Positions 21,184-32,799 of a DNA stretch of 64,000 nt are shown here, in pieces (the first letter of the stretch is position 1; each line of letters starts with the position of its first letter). The DNA is from Tridacna crocea (taxonomy: Eukaryota > Mollusca > Bivalvia > Cardiida > Cardiidae): assembly GCA_943736015.1 (NCBI GenBank), contig OX031064.1:36507361-36571360 (forward strand), read 5' to 3'. Both the position numbers and the translations under genes were made by a program. The notes beneath the pieces are model-generated. The model did no database searches and was not told the DNA's origin. It saw nothing but the letters and a program-made list of their open reading frames with translations.

Positions 21184-21820
21184 GGCTAGAAGTAAAATCT
21201 ACACTGTCCGACAAAAATCAAAATACACCTTTATTAATTAATGTAATTGAACAGTGTCAAACGAAAAGTTTTGGAGTTTTGAGCCCTTAACCAGTCAAAA
21301 ACTATCGGCTGTATGCTATAAAAAGCTCTGAAGAGTCCAGTGTCACTTTGCTACTGCAGAGTTTACATGTAGAGCAAAAAATGTTTTCCCTTGGATGATT
21401 GACAATCAATATTTTCGAAGATTTGAAATTGCTCCGTTCGTTGCCATGGAAAACAGAAGCCTCATCGGGATCAAATTTTCTGTAAAATTATGAAGAAAAA
21501 TTGACCTACGAAACATTCCGTAAATTTTCTTAAAACCAGTTGAGTGGTTTAGATGGCTAAGATAATGAAAGTAAATTTGACACACAATGCAGAATGCAGT
21601 ACCACGGTGTTCGTGATGCTAGTGATATACTGACCCAGTCTGGCATATACGCCAGTCTGATACATCATAAAGAACAATCTGGACCTTTAAAATTTTATTC
21701 AATAAGTTACAAACCTTGACAAATAAGTTTATTTATACAATACGACAGCCGACTCTTTAGAGCAAATTTATCTTCTCTCGTTTTAAAGTGCGCGTCTATA
21801 CAACAAATGACGGATGATCT
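21184..21820. other. Mostly unrecognised; possible H-like fragment at 21400-21560
   Basis: CGTTGCCATGGAAAACAGAAGC and ATCAAATTTTCTGTAAAATT recall the end block of the H element. The rest shows nothing recognisable. Confidence 0.35.
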
Positions 21821-21825
21821 AAACA

Positions 21826-23252
21826 AGAGGGCCACGATGGTCCTGTATCGCTCAACTGGCTACTAAGTCAAAACAGTACAAGCCAAACATTACAATACTT
21901 GGCCAATCGGTTTTAAACAGAATTTACTCCTATATCCTTCGAGAAAGTTATGAACCCAGGGCAAAGCAGTTTTGGGCACAAAGCTACAATTATTTGAATC
22001 CTTGTGGAGGTCCACAAGATACAGCCCCAAATCAAATAAAACAGGTCTAGAATGTGTGGTTATGTACAAGAAGATTTTTGAATCTTGCTCAATAAAAAGC
22101 CCTGTAACACAAGTTTGCTGTATAAAAGGCACTGTAAAATATGTGACCCATGAGACAGATTTATCAAGTTTCCACTATACTAGCCAATGTAAAACTTGTT
22201 ACCCCTGGGGATGGGGGTCAAACTTGACCCCCAAAGTTAAAATTTGGGCTCTCTTGGTAGAGGCCCATTAGATAAAGCTACATGCAAAATTTGGTAGCCC
22301 TAGACCTTATGGCTATGTACGAGTAGATTATTAAAGTTTCCCTATATAAGCCTATGTAAAACTTGTGACCCCCCCGGGACGGGGCTAAATTTGACCCCGG
22401 GGCTATTATTTAGGCACCCTCGGTAGACGCCCCCTAGAAAAAGCAACATGCAAAATTTGATAGCCCTAGCCCTAGCCCTTATGGTTAGGTGCGAGATTTT
22501 GAAAGATTTCCCTATATAAGCACATGTAAAACTTGTTACCCCCCGGGCCGGGGCCAATTTTGACCCCTGGGCTATAATTTGGACACCCTTGGTAGAGGTC
22601 CACTAGATGAAGCTACATGCCAAATTTGGTAGCCCTAGGTCCTATGGCTAGGTCGAAGAAGAATTTTAAAGTTCTCCATATATAAGCCCATGTAAAACTT
22701 GTGACCCCCGAGGCGGGACCAATTTTCACCCCACGACTATAATTTGGACACCCTTGGTAGCGGTCCACTAGATAAAGTTACATGCCAAATTTGGTAGCCC
22801 TACGCCCCATGCCTAGGTAGAAGAGGAATTTTTAAGTTCTCCCTAAATAAGCCCATGTAAAACAAAGTCTTGTGACCCCTGGGACGGGGCCAACTTTGAC
22901 CCCAGGGCTTTAATTTTGAAGACACTTGGTAGAGGTCCAATAGATAAAGCCACATGCCCAATTTGGAAGCCCTAGGCCTTACGGTTTCAGACAAGAAGAT
23001 TTTCAAAATTGTTCAGTTTTGTTGCCATGGCAACAAGAGTTTTTGAAGGAATTAAATTCTTTTAAGAAATTCTGAAGAGGACCATGGCAGGATCATTTCT
23101 GTGAAGTTTCATCAAAATTTGATGAGTAGTTTCAGAGAAGATGTTAAAAAAAAAGTTAACGCACGCACGGACGGACGCACTGACGGACAGACGGACGCAC
23201 GACGTCAAGGGGCCATGACATAAGCCCGCTGGCCTTTGGCCAGTGGTACTAA
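21826..23252. mobile_element. Family H bivalve-type tandem repeat element
   Basis: It opens AGAGGGCCACGATGGTCCTG, continues into tandem ~167-bp units, and closes with a GTTGCCATGGCAACAAGAG block, GGACGGACGCACTGACGGAC and CTGGCCTTTGGCCAGTG. From memory, this layout is abundant in bivalve genomes. No protein is encoded, and its mode of movement is not shown by the sequence. Confidence 0.85.
22187..22990 (+). repeat. Tandem array, ~167-bp period, over four units
   Basis: The word GTAAAACTTGT, or its decayed form, recurs at about 22189, 22356, 22526, 22692 and 22857, giving spacings of 167, 170, 166 and 165. Each unit holds TTTGACCCC, TTGGTAGAGGTCCACTAGAT, GCTACATGCCAAATTTGG and TAGCCCTAGG. Confidence 0.9.
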
Positions 23253-25479
23253 AAAAACAGATGGGACTTTTCTGATAAAACAAGCATTTACTGGCGTTTT
23301 TTGTTGCAGTAGACGAATCTGAAATATCTTTTCACGTAATCAAAACAGATTCCTACAAAAGGCACGTAAGCCATTTAGACAAAAAAGAGAACTACTTCAA
23401 TCAATTAATCTAAGGACAAGATTTGAAAGCCATGTGTTTTATTTTGTACGGAGAATGTTGGTTTTTTTTTTTGCGAATCAATACATCTTTCAAAATAGTA
23501 ATAAATACTACTAAGTGTTTATTTTATTTTTAAGCAAACAGAAACTGGAGAAACATTCGGTGAAAACGATAAACATTTTACCTTTTGATGACTGATTCCG
23601 GTTTCAGTAACCGGAAACTTTATTAATTTTGATATAGCTCTTACGTCATGTAATCAGTTGGAACAAGGTTCAGCATTATTAACAACATTTATTGGTCATT
23701 TGACATTCCCAATGGCCGTTACAAAATTCTGGTAAGAAATCTGAGTTTATCTGCAGAGACTACCTGTCACTGTAATGCCTTAAGACTATATGTTGTTTCT
23801 TACACTTTACACATATACTTACTGCCAACCACTGCCAACCACTGCCTTACCTAACTCAATGATGAAACACAGTTTAAGTTTGGCAAAATTCTTAACATCT
23901 AAATTTTATATATTGTGAAAAAAAAATAATATGGGTGGATAAGGCCAAGCCGTTTTCGCTTTACAGATATGAGCGACTTTTCCCACAATGTTTGGGAGTA
24001 AGACGTCATGTTTGAACTATAAAGGATTAAGGGTAGATTACCACCATGAATCGAAAAAAAGAACTTCGGTTGCTTTTCACGGCCTTGTCTATGTCAATGA
24101 AAAGAATCAAAGAGCTGCAAGTAATACGCTTTCACAGACCTCCTATTGATCAAACGGATTCACACCACACGAAATAACCGTTACTAATCCCGTCTTTATA
24201 CTTGGATAAGAATAGTAACACGCATTCTATAAAAAGAATTTAAAAAAGAAAAAACTTTATAATATTCATACTTGGGTTACGTGTTATACAGAATTAACCA
24301 CTTAGTTTGTATAAATTCGTTTAGTGCAGTTTTGAAATTTTACACCTGAAAAGAACTATCCGAAGGTCTGGCCATGAAAGTTATTTACACAGTAATTTGT
24401 TTTCAGAGGAATATTTTGCAGATCTCTGGGGTATTTTCGTTTGTTTTCATGGAGGAATTTTGTCCACAGCATCAAGACTTAAAGTCTTATTTAAGCACTA
24501 TGGGTTTGAAAGGTGCATAAATCTAAATTGTGGTAGAAAGTTGATATTTGGAAAGACAAATCATTATGGTTGAAGACTTTTTAAGTCTTCTTTTCCTACG
24601 TGTTGTAAATTGGAAGAAAAACTCAGCTGTGCATCAACAGTTATGCCAAAGAAATGCCATAAGTCGAATACAGATATCATCTGAGACAGGTTTTGGGTCC
24701 GGAGTGAACGTTTGGTAGACTGCAAAATGCACAGTTTTTTTTATTAAGCTATTTACAACATGCACTTTAACATAAATGTAGACGAAGGAATTTGTTCGGG
24801 GCAATGTTCTCTGTGCAACTAACAACTAACAGATGCAAAACTAATAAATTTGAGGGAGTTTAGGGTAATAAATTTTAATATCTAAAATAACCAATGACAT
24901 TCAGTGTATTGCAAAAGTGCGTTTATTAACGATAATTGTTGTACGGTTCTACCGCGATGGGTTTAATTTCAAACATAAAATTATGAAATGACGCTGATGG
25001 AACTTGTTTTATTATATACCTAGCAGTGAAATCCTGGAATTTCCCTGTGTAATAAATTTTGATATCATCACTAGTGAGAATATCAACTATCACTTTCACT
25101 TCCTGCCGTAATTTAGGAACCACTTTTTTTTAAAAGAAAAATAAAAAAAATAATGTCAATAAGGTATGTAATAAATAGAACAAGAAATATTCTGTCAAAA
25201 TTCCATTCAATTCCGTCAAGAAATGTAGGAGGAGTTGCCTTCACAAGAATTGGAATGAAATATAACATTAAGCCCCCTTTTTCCAGGACACCTTATCACA
25301 AAAACAAGGGCAAATAACTGTGGTGTTGCACAGTCAATGTAGGTGAAACTTTTTTTCCTGTATTTCCTGATGGAGGTTGACAGATTTGGCAATGTAAAAA
25401 CTTTGTATAGTTTTGAAGACGAGACTCCAAACATCAAAGTGTACTTAAGTGTAACTTAAGTGAAACATAAAATCGCTCT
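23253..25479. other. AT-rich stretch, nearly featureless
   Basis: Two small items stand out: CTTTTCCCACAATGTTTGGG at about 23979, perhaps a family A scrap, and a protein-like reading at 24926-25123 listed separately. Confidence 0.4.
24926..25123 (-). CDS. Weak candidate for a terminal exon, unrecognised
   Basis: A 65-codon minus-strand frame ends ...HNFMFEIKPIAVEPYNNYR and then TAA, with AATAAA overlapping the stop, a polyadenylation-type signal. Upstream the frame is closed by TAA in a T-rich, A-rich run ending in AG just before TGGTTCC, which could be a splice acceptor. The peptide has a natural composition but I recognise no family. No partner exon is visible. Chance is the likelier explanation. 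Confidence 0.15.
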   Translation of the reverse strand: MVPKLRQEVKVIVDILTSDDIKIYYTGKFQDFTARYIIKQVPSASFHNFMFEIKPIAVEPYNNYR

Positions 25480-25671
25480 CAGTCGGTCATTTTGCATCGA
25501 ATAAACAATAAAACAAAAAAGTGTCTCGGGAGAATGGGCTATTGTACACGTGTATAAAGTTTCACGGAATTTCGTCTAATGGTATTGGAGATATTTGCCG
25601 GGACGGACACACGGACGGACGGAAGGACAGACGGACAACTTTAAAACTATATCCCTCCGCCTACGGCGGGG
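25480..25671 (+). repeat. Family L repeat
   Basis: It shares TATTGTACACGTGTATAAA, TTTCACGGAATTTCGTC, GGGACGGAC runs and CTATATCCCTCCGCC with 30458-30655. The GGAC-type run resembles the closing part of H elements. Confidence 0.8.
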
Positions 25672-25820
25672 GATAATAATCAACTGGTTATTTGTGATAT
25701 GAAAAATATCTCACTCGGATACGTCGTAAGGCGTTAAAAAAATATCGTGCCGCGCACTCGTTTTTTCAACGCATCCTCGTGAGGTATTTTTTATATCAAA
25801 AATAACCAGTTGATTATCCT
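25672..25820. mobile_element. Long imperfect hairpin, ~149 bp
   Basis: GATAATAATCAACTGGTTATTTG pairs with AAATAACCAGTTGATTATC, with ATATCTCAC/GTGAGGTAT further in. It abuts the L repeat. No second copy is seen. Confidence 0.75.
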
Positions 25821-25879
25821 CTATATATCTTTCGGCCTAGGAAAAAATAAAATAAAATGGTGTATGATGTAACAAACCC

Positions 25880-26109
25880 GTTACTTTTCAAAACGGTGAC
25901 AAAACACTTTTTTAAGTAGGACTTCAAAATCTTCGTCGTGTAAAACCTGTTAGCATTTGCAGGTGTCAAATTAAATGTGACTCAGAACGAAGAAAATTTT
26001 GGCTGCAAACTATGTGGAAAAAAGAGAACAATCCTTTTTCCACATTTCTTTTTTCCCCTAAAAGCCGTGTTCGTCAGTGTCTGTGAAAAACCCTTCGGTA
26101 ACGGATTAA
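25880..26109 (-). mobile_element. Family A MITE, decayed
   Basis: It retains GTTAGCATTTGCAGGTGTCAAATTAAATGTGACTC and CGTCAGTGTCTGTGAAAAACCC. The hairpin is reduced to ATGTGGAAAAAAGAGAACAATCCTTTTTCCACAT. TTAA lies at 26106. Confidence 0.6.
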
Positions 26110-27760
26110 ACTCTAAGCCATAAAAATGTAAAAACCACTTTCAACAACACTCTCAATATTCCTGTTTTTATGTTTCATTCTTAATTGCGTTTCGGTTGCG
26201 AATAATTTGGGTCACAAGTCAAAGCACTGTTTGGGTATTCATGCACCTTATTTCCAAAAAGTAGCTGATTTTTACATCTCTGGGTTGATTCTAATAACAA
26301 TTCAACCATATCTTATCAAATATAATGGGCTCATTTTTAGATTGATTGAGTGAATGTAAATTTATATGAAACCACCTTCCAAATAATTTCATTCCGGAAT
26401 ATTCCTTTGTCAATAAAGCAATCTTTGTCTTTCAAAGTGTTTTAACACCAACGTCTTATAAATTATATTTCGAAAGAAACTGCAGCATACATACGGCAAG
26501 ATGATAGTTTTATAAAGTTCGCAAAGAAAAAAAAAAGTTATCAAGCTGACCAAAATTCATCTTAAAACAACTTGTAAACCTTGGGTAAATTCTGTATGTA
26601 CATATATTCTGCAAATAAACAAACTAAATGAAAATAAACATTTCCTGGCTTGTGAAAACAAAATTATTCTTTATCACAAGATTTCATTGAAAGGTATTGT
26701 TTTTTTTTTTATTATGGATAGACGTGTTTAACACTTATCTCAAGAAAGAAAAATCAATTATGGACAACCTTTTATCTTTATTTATTGAGAATGTCATAGG
26801 GTTTGCATAATGACACACATTTCAACAATATAATTAACAACACTTCCTTACTTATTTTCATATTTTCTAGATGGACACTTTCACCTCATGGTGTGGTATT
26901 AAAACAGTAGCATTTTAAATGATCAAAATTATGCAGTCCAAGACGCTTAGGCTACCATAATATGTTTCTTTGTAATGAAAAATGGACTAATTAGGCCGTT
27001 TGTGATTATATCATTACCTTTTCTCTATAAACAGAGTAACTATGTCGTTTTGCTACTGGCACTATTTTTTCCTCCATAACCAGTCACTGAGAAGAAGAAT
27101 GTTTGCCATTTAGATATATTTGTTGAATTCACTGAATGGTAAACGAAGATCACGCAGTCCTGCAGGGGTTCTGTATATTTTCCCGGGTATAGTATTGACT
27201 ATGAAAATTAATGATATACATCTATTTTAATTCTGGCAGCTCTGGCTATATGAAAATGCCCATATGACTAGTCAAAGCCCCATTCTAATACTGACGAAAA
27301 CCTGATAAGGCCCGATGCGTAGCTGTCACTATTAAATTGCTGAAACGAGCTGTAGAACTACCCGAACAAACTATCTGACTCTCAGTACTTTCAGGACTTT
27401 GATTCTTTTCATGCTGGTACATCGTGTATAAAATGGTAAACTCACACTGAGATCGCTAAGTACAACCCAACTCTGTTCACAAAAAACTTATCTCAAGATC
27501 AGACGACCTTTTACTGACAGTTTGTATCAAGATCAGACTACCCACTATTTTGTGAAATATTCTGGCAAAACACTCTGAAAGTTGTTATGTTTGGGTTTTG
27601 TTTTTTCTGAGAACGTCAAATACATTTATTCAGCGCTATTAGGGGTAGACAAGTTTACATTGTTATAATTAGGATATGTGACACTTTTTTTTTTCCTTTT
27701 TATACTCGGGTATCATAGTTTGTCACAAGGACAATTACTTAAAGTTATATAAAGTTATAT
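26110..27760. other. AT-rich stretch without a clear feature
   Basis: AAGATCAGAC scraps of family B occur at about 27495 and 27530. Nothing else is recognised and there is no open frame of interest. Confidence 0.4.
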
Positions 27761-28025
27761 ATGGAGTGCAACACGCGAAAAGGGTCATTCGAACATTTGC
27801 GTAAAGTGAAGTCTCTGATCAGCGTGTACACTCCGCACAGGCTAATCCGAAACGACACTTTCCGATTTTATGTGATTTTCTGTTTTTCGCAAGTCTACTG
27901 TACCACAAAATCTAATGTAGTCGTAAAGTGCCATCCCGGATTAGCCTGCGCGGACTGCGCAGGCTAATCCGGGACAACACTTTACGCAAATGTCCGAATG
28001 CACCTTTTCACGTGTTGCACTCCAT
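27761..28025. mobile_element. Family C two-hairpin MITE, complete
   Basis: Terminal inverted repeats are ATGGAGTGCAACACGCGAAAA and its complement TTTTCACGTGTTGCACTCCAT. The right hairpin GGATTAGCCTGCGCGGACTGCGCAGGCTAATCC is perfect; the left one is weaker. Confidence 0.92.
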
Positions 28026-28080
28026 ATCGGAAAAGGCTAAAAAAAAAATAATTGTCATTCGTCAATGAACTCCAGTCCAT

Positions 28081-28268
28081 GGCTCCAGATAAAAAGAAGT
28101 GATGGTATTCTAATCCACACAATTTCTGTTTCAAATCCTATCAAGTGTGTACTCATTAGAATCGTCTCGATGAGACAACTCTAATGAGTACATATAACAT
28201 AGGGTTTAGTGGAGTATAATTAAATGTTTTCAATTATGAAATCAAAATCAATCCCTCTATCAGTCCGG
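28081..28268. mobile_element. Family G hairpin element, decayed copy
   Basis: GGCTCCAGATAAAAAGAAGTGATGG, TACTCATTAGAATCGTCT and CTCTAATGAGTAC match the copy at 9423. The right terminal repeat is lost. Confidence 0.8.
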
Positions 28269-28530
28269 TGTCATGGCGGCGTAAACACTACATTCATTTT
28301 GAGCCGTGGTTTTTCTTAGATTTTGCACTTGCAACAAGACGTGGATGAATGGTTGAATATGCAGTGAGTACATATATCACCCTACGTGGATTTGACGTGC
28401 ATTCAAGACTTGAGTATTTAATAGTTGGGTCTCATACTTTGTTTTTTCCAAATCACATCAAGGCAAAACTGTCCAAAACTGTCCAAGTCGAAAAAAATAA
28501 AAGTATACTAATCAAAAAAACTAAAGTGGC

Positions 28531-28884
28531 ATGAGTAAATCCAAGAAAACTACTAAAACTGCTAAAACGCCCACAACGACTGAAGGTAGTAAACGAGAAC
28601 TCTCTTCGCCATTTGATCCTAAAGATCCAAAGAAAGCAAGAGCACTCTCATTTTCATCGGATATGTCTGATAGAGAGGGTTCAGCAGGAGCCATCATGAA
28701 TGTCAGTTTACAGGAAGAGGATATTGTAAAGATAGGCGATCTTCTCAAAAGTACTTTTGAATCCCAGCTTTCATTTATTGTTTCAAATATTATCGATGGA
28801 GTAGTGCACGGTCTTCAGCAGAAAATGGATGCTGTTTACAATGTTCTTACCGTCAAAGTCCTTACCAAAGAAACAAATGCATAG
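28531..28884 (+). pseudogene. LINE ORF1-like N-terminal fragment
   Basis: A 117-codon frame starts MSKSKKTTKTAKTPTTTEGS. A Lys/Thr-rich start is followed by an acidic Ser-rich linker and an amphipathic helix at about 66-105 (DIVKIGDLLKSTFESQLSFI, then GVVHGLQQKMDAV). This matches the N-terminal part of ORF1 proteins of animal non-LTR retrotransposons, which bind RNA and trimerise through a coiled coil. The frame stops where the coiled coil should continue, and no RNA-binding domain, endonuclease or reverse transcriptase follows. About 260 bp upstream, starting GTGTCATGGCGGCG, could be its 5' UTR. A host first exon is an alternative. Confidence 0.5.
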
Positions 28885-28892
28885 TAGAAATA

Positions 28893-28962
28893 CAGGGACC
28901 GAGTAGGATTCGAGACCGCCAGAACGAAAGACCAACACCATAACTACTGGGCTAAAAAGAAT
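28893..28962 (-). repeat. tRNA-like SINE head fragment
   Basis: GGATTCGAGACC and ACCATAACTACTGGGCTAA are the complements of B-box and A-box sequences. The stems do not fold, so I do not call a tRNA. Confidence 0.35.
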
Positions 28963-29061
28963 TCATCCTAGCGCAGCTGTTAAGTATTGTATTTAAACCA
29001 GGATGAAGCCAGGCATGAAGGAGTGGTACCCCCGTCACTATGTTTAAAAATCTTTCTCCGG

Positions 29062-29290
29062 TTAACCCATTATCAAACGACAATATTTTAGACTGGTCCA
29101 AATCGAAAACATTTGCAGACGACAAAATAAAAGTGATTGAAAATTTGAAATTTGTTTTGTGAAGGGTAGAAAACATTGTGGGAAAAGGAGAAAATGCTGG
29201 TAACCAGCATTTTCTCCTTTTTCCACAATGTTTTCTAAAGGCTTCTTTCTCAAGGGCGTCAAAAGTAAGGATTGTGTTGTAATGGGTTAA
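29062..29290 (-). mobile_element. Family A MITE, complete, in an A-B pair
   Basis: TTAA at 29062 and 29287; the second is shared with the B copy. The hairpin at 29168-29234 is nearly perfect. Confidence 0.93.
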
Positions 29291-29498
29291 ACCTTATACT
29301 GCTAAATAACTGAAATGAAATTTTTAATCCGATAGTAAAAACCCTATATTGCCATTTCAAAGGTATTTTGGGGGTCGGATAATTTGTCTTTATCGGACAG
29401 TGTAGATCAAAGATCAGACTGCACATTATGTACAGTCTGATCTTGATCTACACAGTCCGCAAAAGGTCAGTGAGTCGCACTTCGCAGCCGTAGGGTTA
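29287..29498 (-). mobile_element. Family B MITE, complete, second half of an A-B pair
   Basis: It starts TTAAACCTTATACTGCTAAATAAC and ends GCAGCCGTAGGGTTAA. The hairpin loop is CACATTATGTAC. Confidence 0.9.
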
Positions 29499-29853
29499 AA
29501 ACTCGGAAACTTTCAGTAAAGGGTCTATCGGATCAAGATTGCCTTTCATATAGTTGTTGCCACAATGTTCCGTGGGTTACTGTACTAGAATATTTTCCGA
29601 ACCATTCATACTGAGAAAAGTAGGATGGAATCTGTTGAGGCGATAAATCAAGAATCCCACTCACTCTCGCAGATCTTGTTTCAAATTAGCTGTGGGGTGA
29701 GAGATCCGGCGTTCCACGTACGGCAACAACCTACATTTGGGAACACCCATATCGTATTCTAGCGGCTGCCACGAGCAAACGTCAACACTTCACCGTGGCA
29801 AATACATTCAAGCATTATCAATCCTTAACTTACTATATATTTTACCAAATAAT
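29499..29853. other. No recognisable feature
   Basis: Mixed-composition sequence without a family match. Confidence 0.35.
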
Positions 29854-30081
29854 TTAACCCTTTCCCAAACAAGCCCTGGTTTTTACGTGTCTGCAGTAAA
29901 CGTCTTTTGAAATCACTGTGGGAAAAGGAGAAATTGCTCGTAACGAGCAATTTCTCCTTTCCCCACAGTGTTTTCTACCCTTTTTGGGAACTTTCTGCCA
30001 TTTTCTCCAAATCTAAAATTGTCGTCTGCAAACTCTCTTGGTTTGGAAGAGTCCAAAATTTGTCGTTTGGGAAAGGGTTAA
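29854..30081 (+). mobile_element. Family A MITE, TTGCTCG-loop subfamily, in an A-B pair
   Basis: TTAA at 29854 and 30078. Ends are CCCTTTCCCAAACAAGCCC and CGTTTGGGAAAGGG, with stems CACTGTGGG/CCCACAGTG. It is in + orientation while the adjoining B copy is in -, unlike the other pairs. Confidence 0.92.
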
Positions 30082-30278
30082 GATAAATTTTCAAACTAAT
30101 GGTTAAAAAAAACGAATAATGCTAGTTCAAATTTGTTTCTTTCTAAGCAAAAAAATATCCTTTTATCAGACAGATTAGATCCAAGATCGGACTGCACGTT
30201 CTCTGTATTCTGATTTTGATCTACACTGTCTGCAGAAGGCCAGAGAGCCTCGCCTAACAGCCTAAAGGTTGAACGATA
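30078..30278 (-). mobile_element. Family B MITE, diverged, second half of an A-B pair
   Basis: CAGACAGATTAGATCCAAGATCGGACTGCACG and GATCTACACTGTCTGCAGAAGGCC are retained; it ends GCCTAAAGGTTGAA. Confidence 0.78.
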
Positions 30279-30339
30279 ACTTACAGCTAAAGGTTTACAA
30301 CCGAAATGTAAGATGCTCTTTTCGGTAGAAAGCTCAAAC

Positions 30340-30412
30340 CATCTCAGACAGGGTAGATGAAAGGTAAGCCTGCTCGTTCTCGTGCAGGTGGACCTTACTC
30401 TTCACTGTCCGA
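30340..30412. repeat. B-like hairpin with altered stem
   Basis: GACAGGGTAGATGAAAGGTAAGCCTGC and GCAGGTGGACCTTACTCTTCACTGTC keep the B layout with different stem bases on both arms. A similar one lies at about 40078-40146. Confidence 0.55.
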
Positions 30413-30457
30413 AAAGTTAACGGAAACATGCAGTGTCATAGAAATGATAAACCCCGC

Positions 30458-30655
30458 CAACAACGTTGCCTAAAATCGCCCCCAATCGGCTATTTTGCAT
30501 CGAATAAAAAAAAAAGTGTCTCTGCAGAATGGGTTATTGTACACATGTATAAACTTTCACGAAATTCCGTCCAGTGGTAATGGAGATATTCACCGGGACG
30601 GACGGACGGACAACGCTAAAACTATATCCCTCCGCCTTCGGCGGGGGATAAAAGT
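30458..30655 (+). repeat. Family L repeat
   Basis: It matches 25480-25671 over its whole length, including the GGGACGGACGGACGGAC run and TATATCCCTCCGCCTTCGGC. Confidence 0.8.
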
Positions 30656-30679
30656 GAAAGAAAAATTACGTGCAAGTGA

Positions 30680-30920
30680 TCCGGGGTATTCGCACATTTG
30701 CATAAAGTGTCATCTCGGATCAGCCTGCTCAATCTGTGTAGGCCAATCCGAGACGGCACTTTACGACTAGATTAGATTTCCTGCTAGAGTAGACTTGAGC
30801 AAACAGAAAATTACATAAAAACGGAAAGTGTCGTTTAGGATTAGCAGACTGCACAGGATGATCCGAGATGACAAATTACGCAAATGTCCGAATGCCGTTT
30901 TTCGCCTGTTGCATGGCATA
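30680..30920. mobile_element. Family C two-hairpin MITE
   Basis: GGATCAGCCTGCTCAATC hairpin, the spacer AGATTTCCTGCTAGAGTAGACTTG, a second hairpin and TGTCCGAATGCC...GCCTGTTGCATGG. The left terminus has decayed. Confidence 0.82.
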
Positions 30921-32008
30921 TGTGAAAATACCAGTGTTTTTGCAAGACGATTGTCAAATCAAGATAAGGCTATGGCAATACCACGACTCGTTCTGCGAAA
31001 AAACTGGGCTAAAATTGACCGTCGTTCTAATTATAAATGAGCTATGAAGTACCAATAAAAAATGTGTTTTCCCTCACAAAAAGAACAGCAAGATTATCTG
31101 ACAGAAATCATCCAAATCTTGATTTATGATCCATTGGAATTAAACTTCGGGCCAAATGTGTTTTCAAAAGCAATGAATATGTCATTTGTTAAATTAGATT
31201 TGCAATGAAAGGGGCATTTGACGACTACATTAAATAATAATTGCAGTTTTAAAATCAGACAGTTGGCTCGATAACTGTCTAAGCACAGGAAATAGATTCA
31301 CCGATTTCAGAGTAGAGTAAAAGCTGAATAACTAAAGAATCATTTCGGCAAACTTCGGTACATCAACTTACCACGGACTTGGGCCGTGTTACCTTAATTG
31401 ATATGCATAAATACTCTCACTAAGAAATTTCCTGGTCGGAAAATAGACCGACATACTTTTAGGAAAAACTCTACTGAAAACAAATAAACAAGCGTCAATC
31501 TCAGCTCAAAATCGTTCTAAATACATTTCTTTTGACAAATAGGTTATTAATGCATTCTACTATGTGATTTAAATTTCGCGTGCAGTTTTACCCGACTGAA
31601 TGATGTAATATACACGAAATGGCTGAGATATAAAATTTGAAAATTTCAAGGTTTCGCCCCTATATTACCGATCTACTGACAGCGAGTATGTGTCACATGA
31701 ATGGAATTTTGCTACATCGAGAAAAGAGTGAAAATCACCTTTTTTGACCCTCTGCTGTTCTGTAATTGACAATACAGTCATACCCTCTCGGCATGTTGCT
31801 ATCAAAACCAGTGTCTTGTACTGAAACCTAAGAAATGGCACCTAAAACGATCGAGTCATTTGCTATTCTACCCCAAATAGAACTACCCTTGGATAATCAA
31901 ACAAACAAACAGAAAACACCTTCCATGTGGTAGAACTTAACCCAAAATGAGGTGATAGCCAAAAACAGCTATATACCACAAGAAAAAATATAATGAACTT
32001 GCATTCAG
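30921..32008. other. No recognisable feature
   Basis: About 1.1 kb, AT-rich, with no family match and no convincing frame. Confidence 0.4.
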
Positions 32009-32213
32009 GTGCGTGTTCAGCAACCATTCTTTCAAACTTTCTGACAAACATTCTCAGTTTTATTCACAATGATTTTCTAAATTTGAAAGTAACACAACTT
32101 CTGACTAGCTAAACCAAATGGTTTAGCAAATCAATAGTTGTCTTAGTTCTTAATCTACGAGTATAATTGGACTAAGAGTATTCTCAAGAATATTTGGGGA
32201 ATTCGGACCCAGA
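32009..32213. mobile_element. Family F foldback element
   Basis: TTGAAAGTAACACAACTTCTGAC, CTAAACCAAATGGTTTAG and AATTCGGACCCAG identify it. The left outer end has drifted. Confidence 0.8.
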
Positions 32214-32265
32214 TTCAACTGAAATTATCCAGTCAACACGAAACAAAAGATCTTTGACCTTAGAA

Positions 32266-32343
32266 TAAAATTAAATCTACTCCTGAAAACTATGGTTTGA
32301 AAGATATCTAAAATCATAGTTTTCAGGAACATATTTAATTTTA
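32266..32343. repeat. Imperfect hairpin, 28-nt arms
   Basis: TAAAATTAAATCTACTCCTG and CTATG pair with CATAGTTTTCAGGAACATAT and TTAATTTTA. It overlaps the left end of the dispersed repeat that follows. Confidence 0.75.
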
Positions 32344-32650
32344 CTCCATGTATTCACATGCTTGCTTCCTCTGTCCATCATGCATGGTACTGTCAAGGGA
32401 CGTCACTCCTGACTCCTCCTTATGATCAACGTAAGACCACTATTTCACAAATAACCCTAACTTTCTCACGGAAACTTTCCCTTCAACCAAAAGGATATTC
32501 ATTTGCAAAAAAGGTTGACTTTCAACCCAATATTCTAATAATAATTCTTGTTTTCTTCCAAATTATCTATTCAACACATTGGGTTACGCGACATATACCA
32601 CGTCAGCGTTTTAAATGTTTTGATTTCTACTACATCCTGGGGGATTTTTA
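32295..32650. repeat. Diverged dispersed repeat, partner of 795-1060
   Basis: The matching blocks are given under 795-1060. An open frame of 143 codons crosses this copy, but it is not conserved in the other copy and resembles no family. Confidence 0.6.
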
Positions 32651-32799
32651 TTGGTGCGACACAAGACAAAAGTTCTTGACGTCAAATTTCTGCACGGGAC
32701 TATTTTTGACTTCTTCGTTCCTGAGTGAGTTCGCAGTGGTAAAGCACCAGAAGCGTCACGTAAAAAACAAACCTCACTTTGCTGGATGAAATTGCGGAA

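Noticed and set aside
21972..22271. 99-codon frame in the H element
   Set aside because: It is not conserved between the tandem units.
28349..28534. 61-codon frame just upstream of the LINE-like ORF1
   Set aside because: It has no family resemblance and lies in what looks like a 5' untranslated leader.
32358..32789. 143-codon plus-strand frame, the longest non-transposon frame besides the microsatellite ones
   Set aside because: It crosses a dispersed repeat, is not open in the partner repeat at 795-1060, and shows no domain or splice context.
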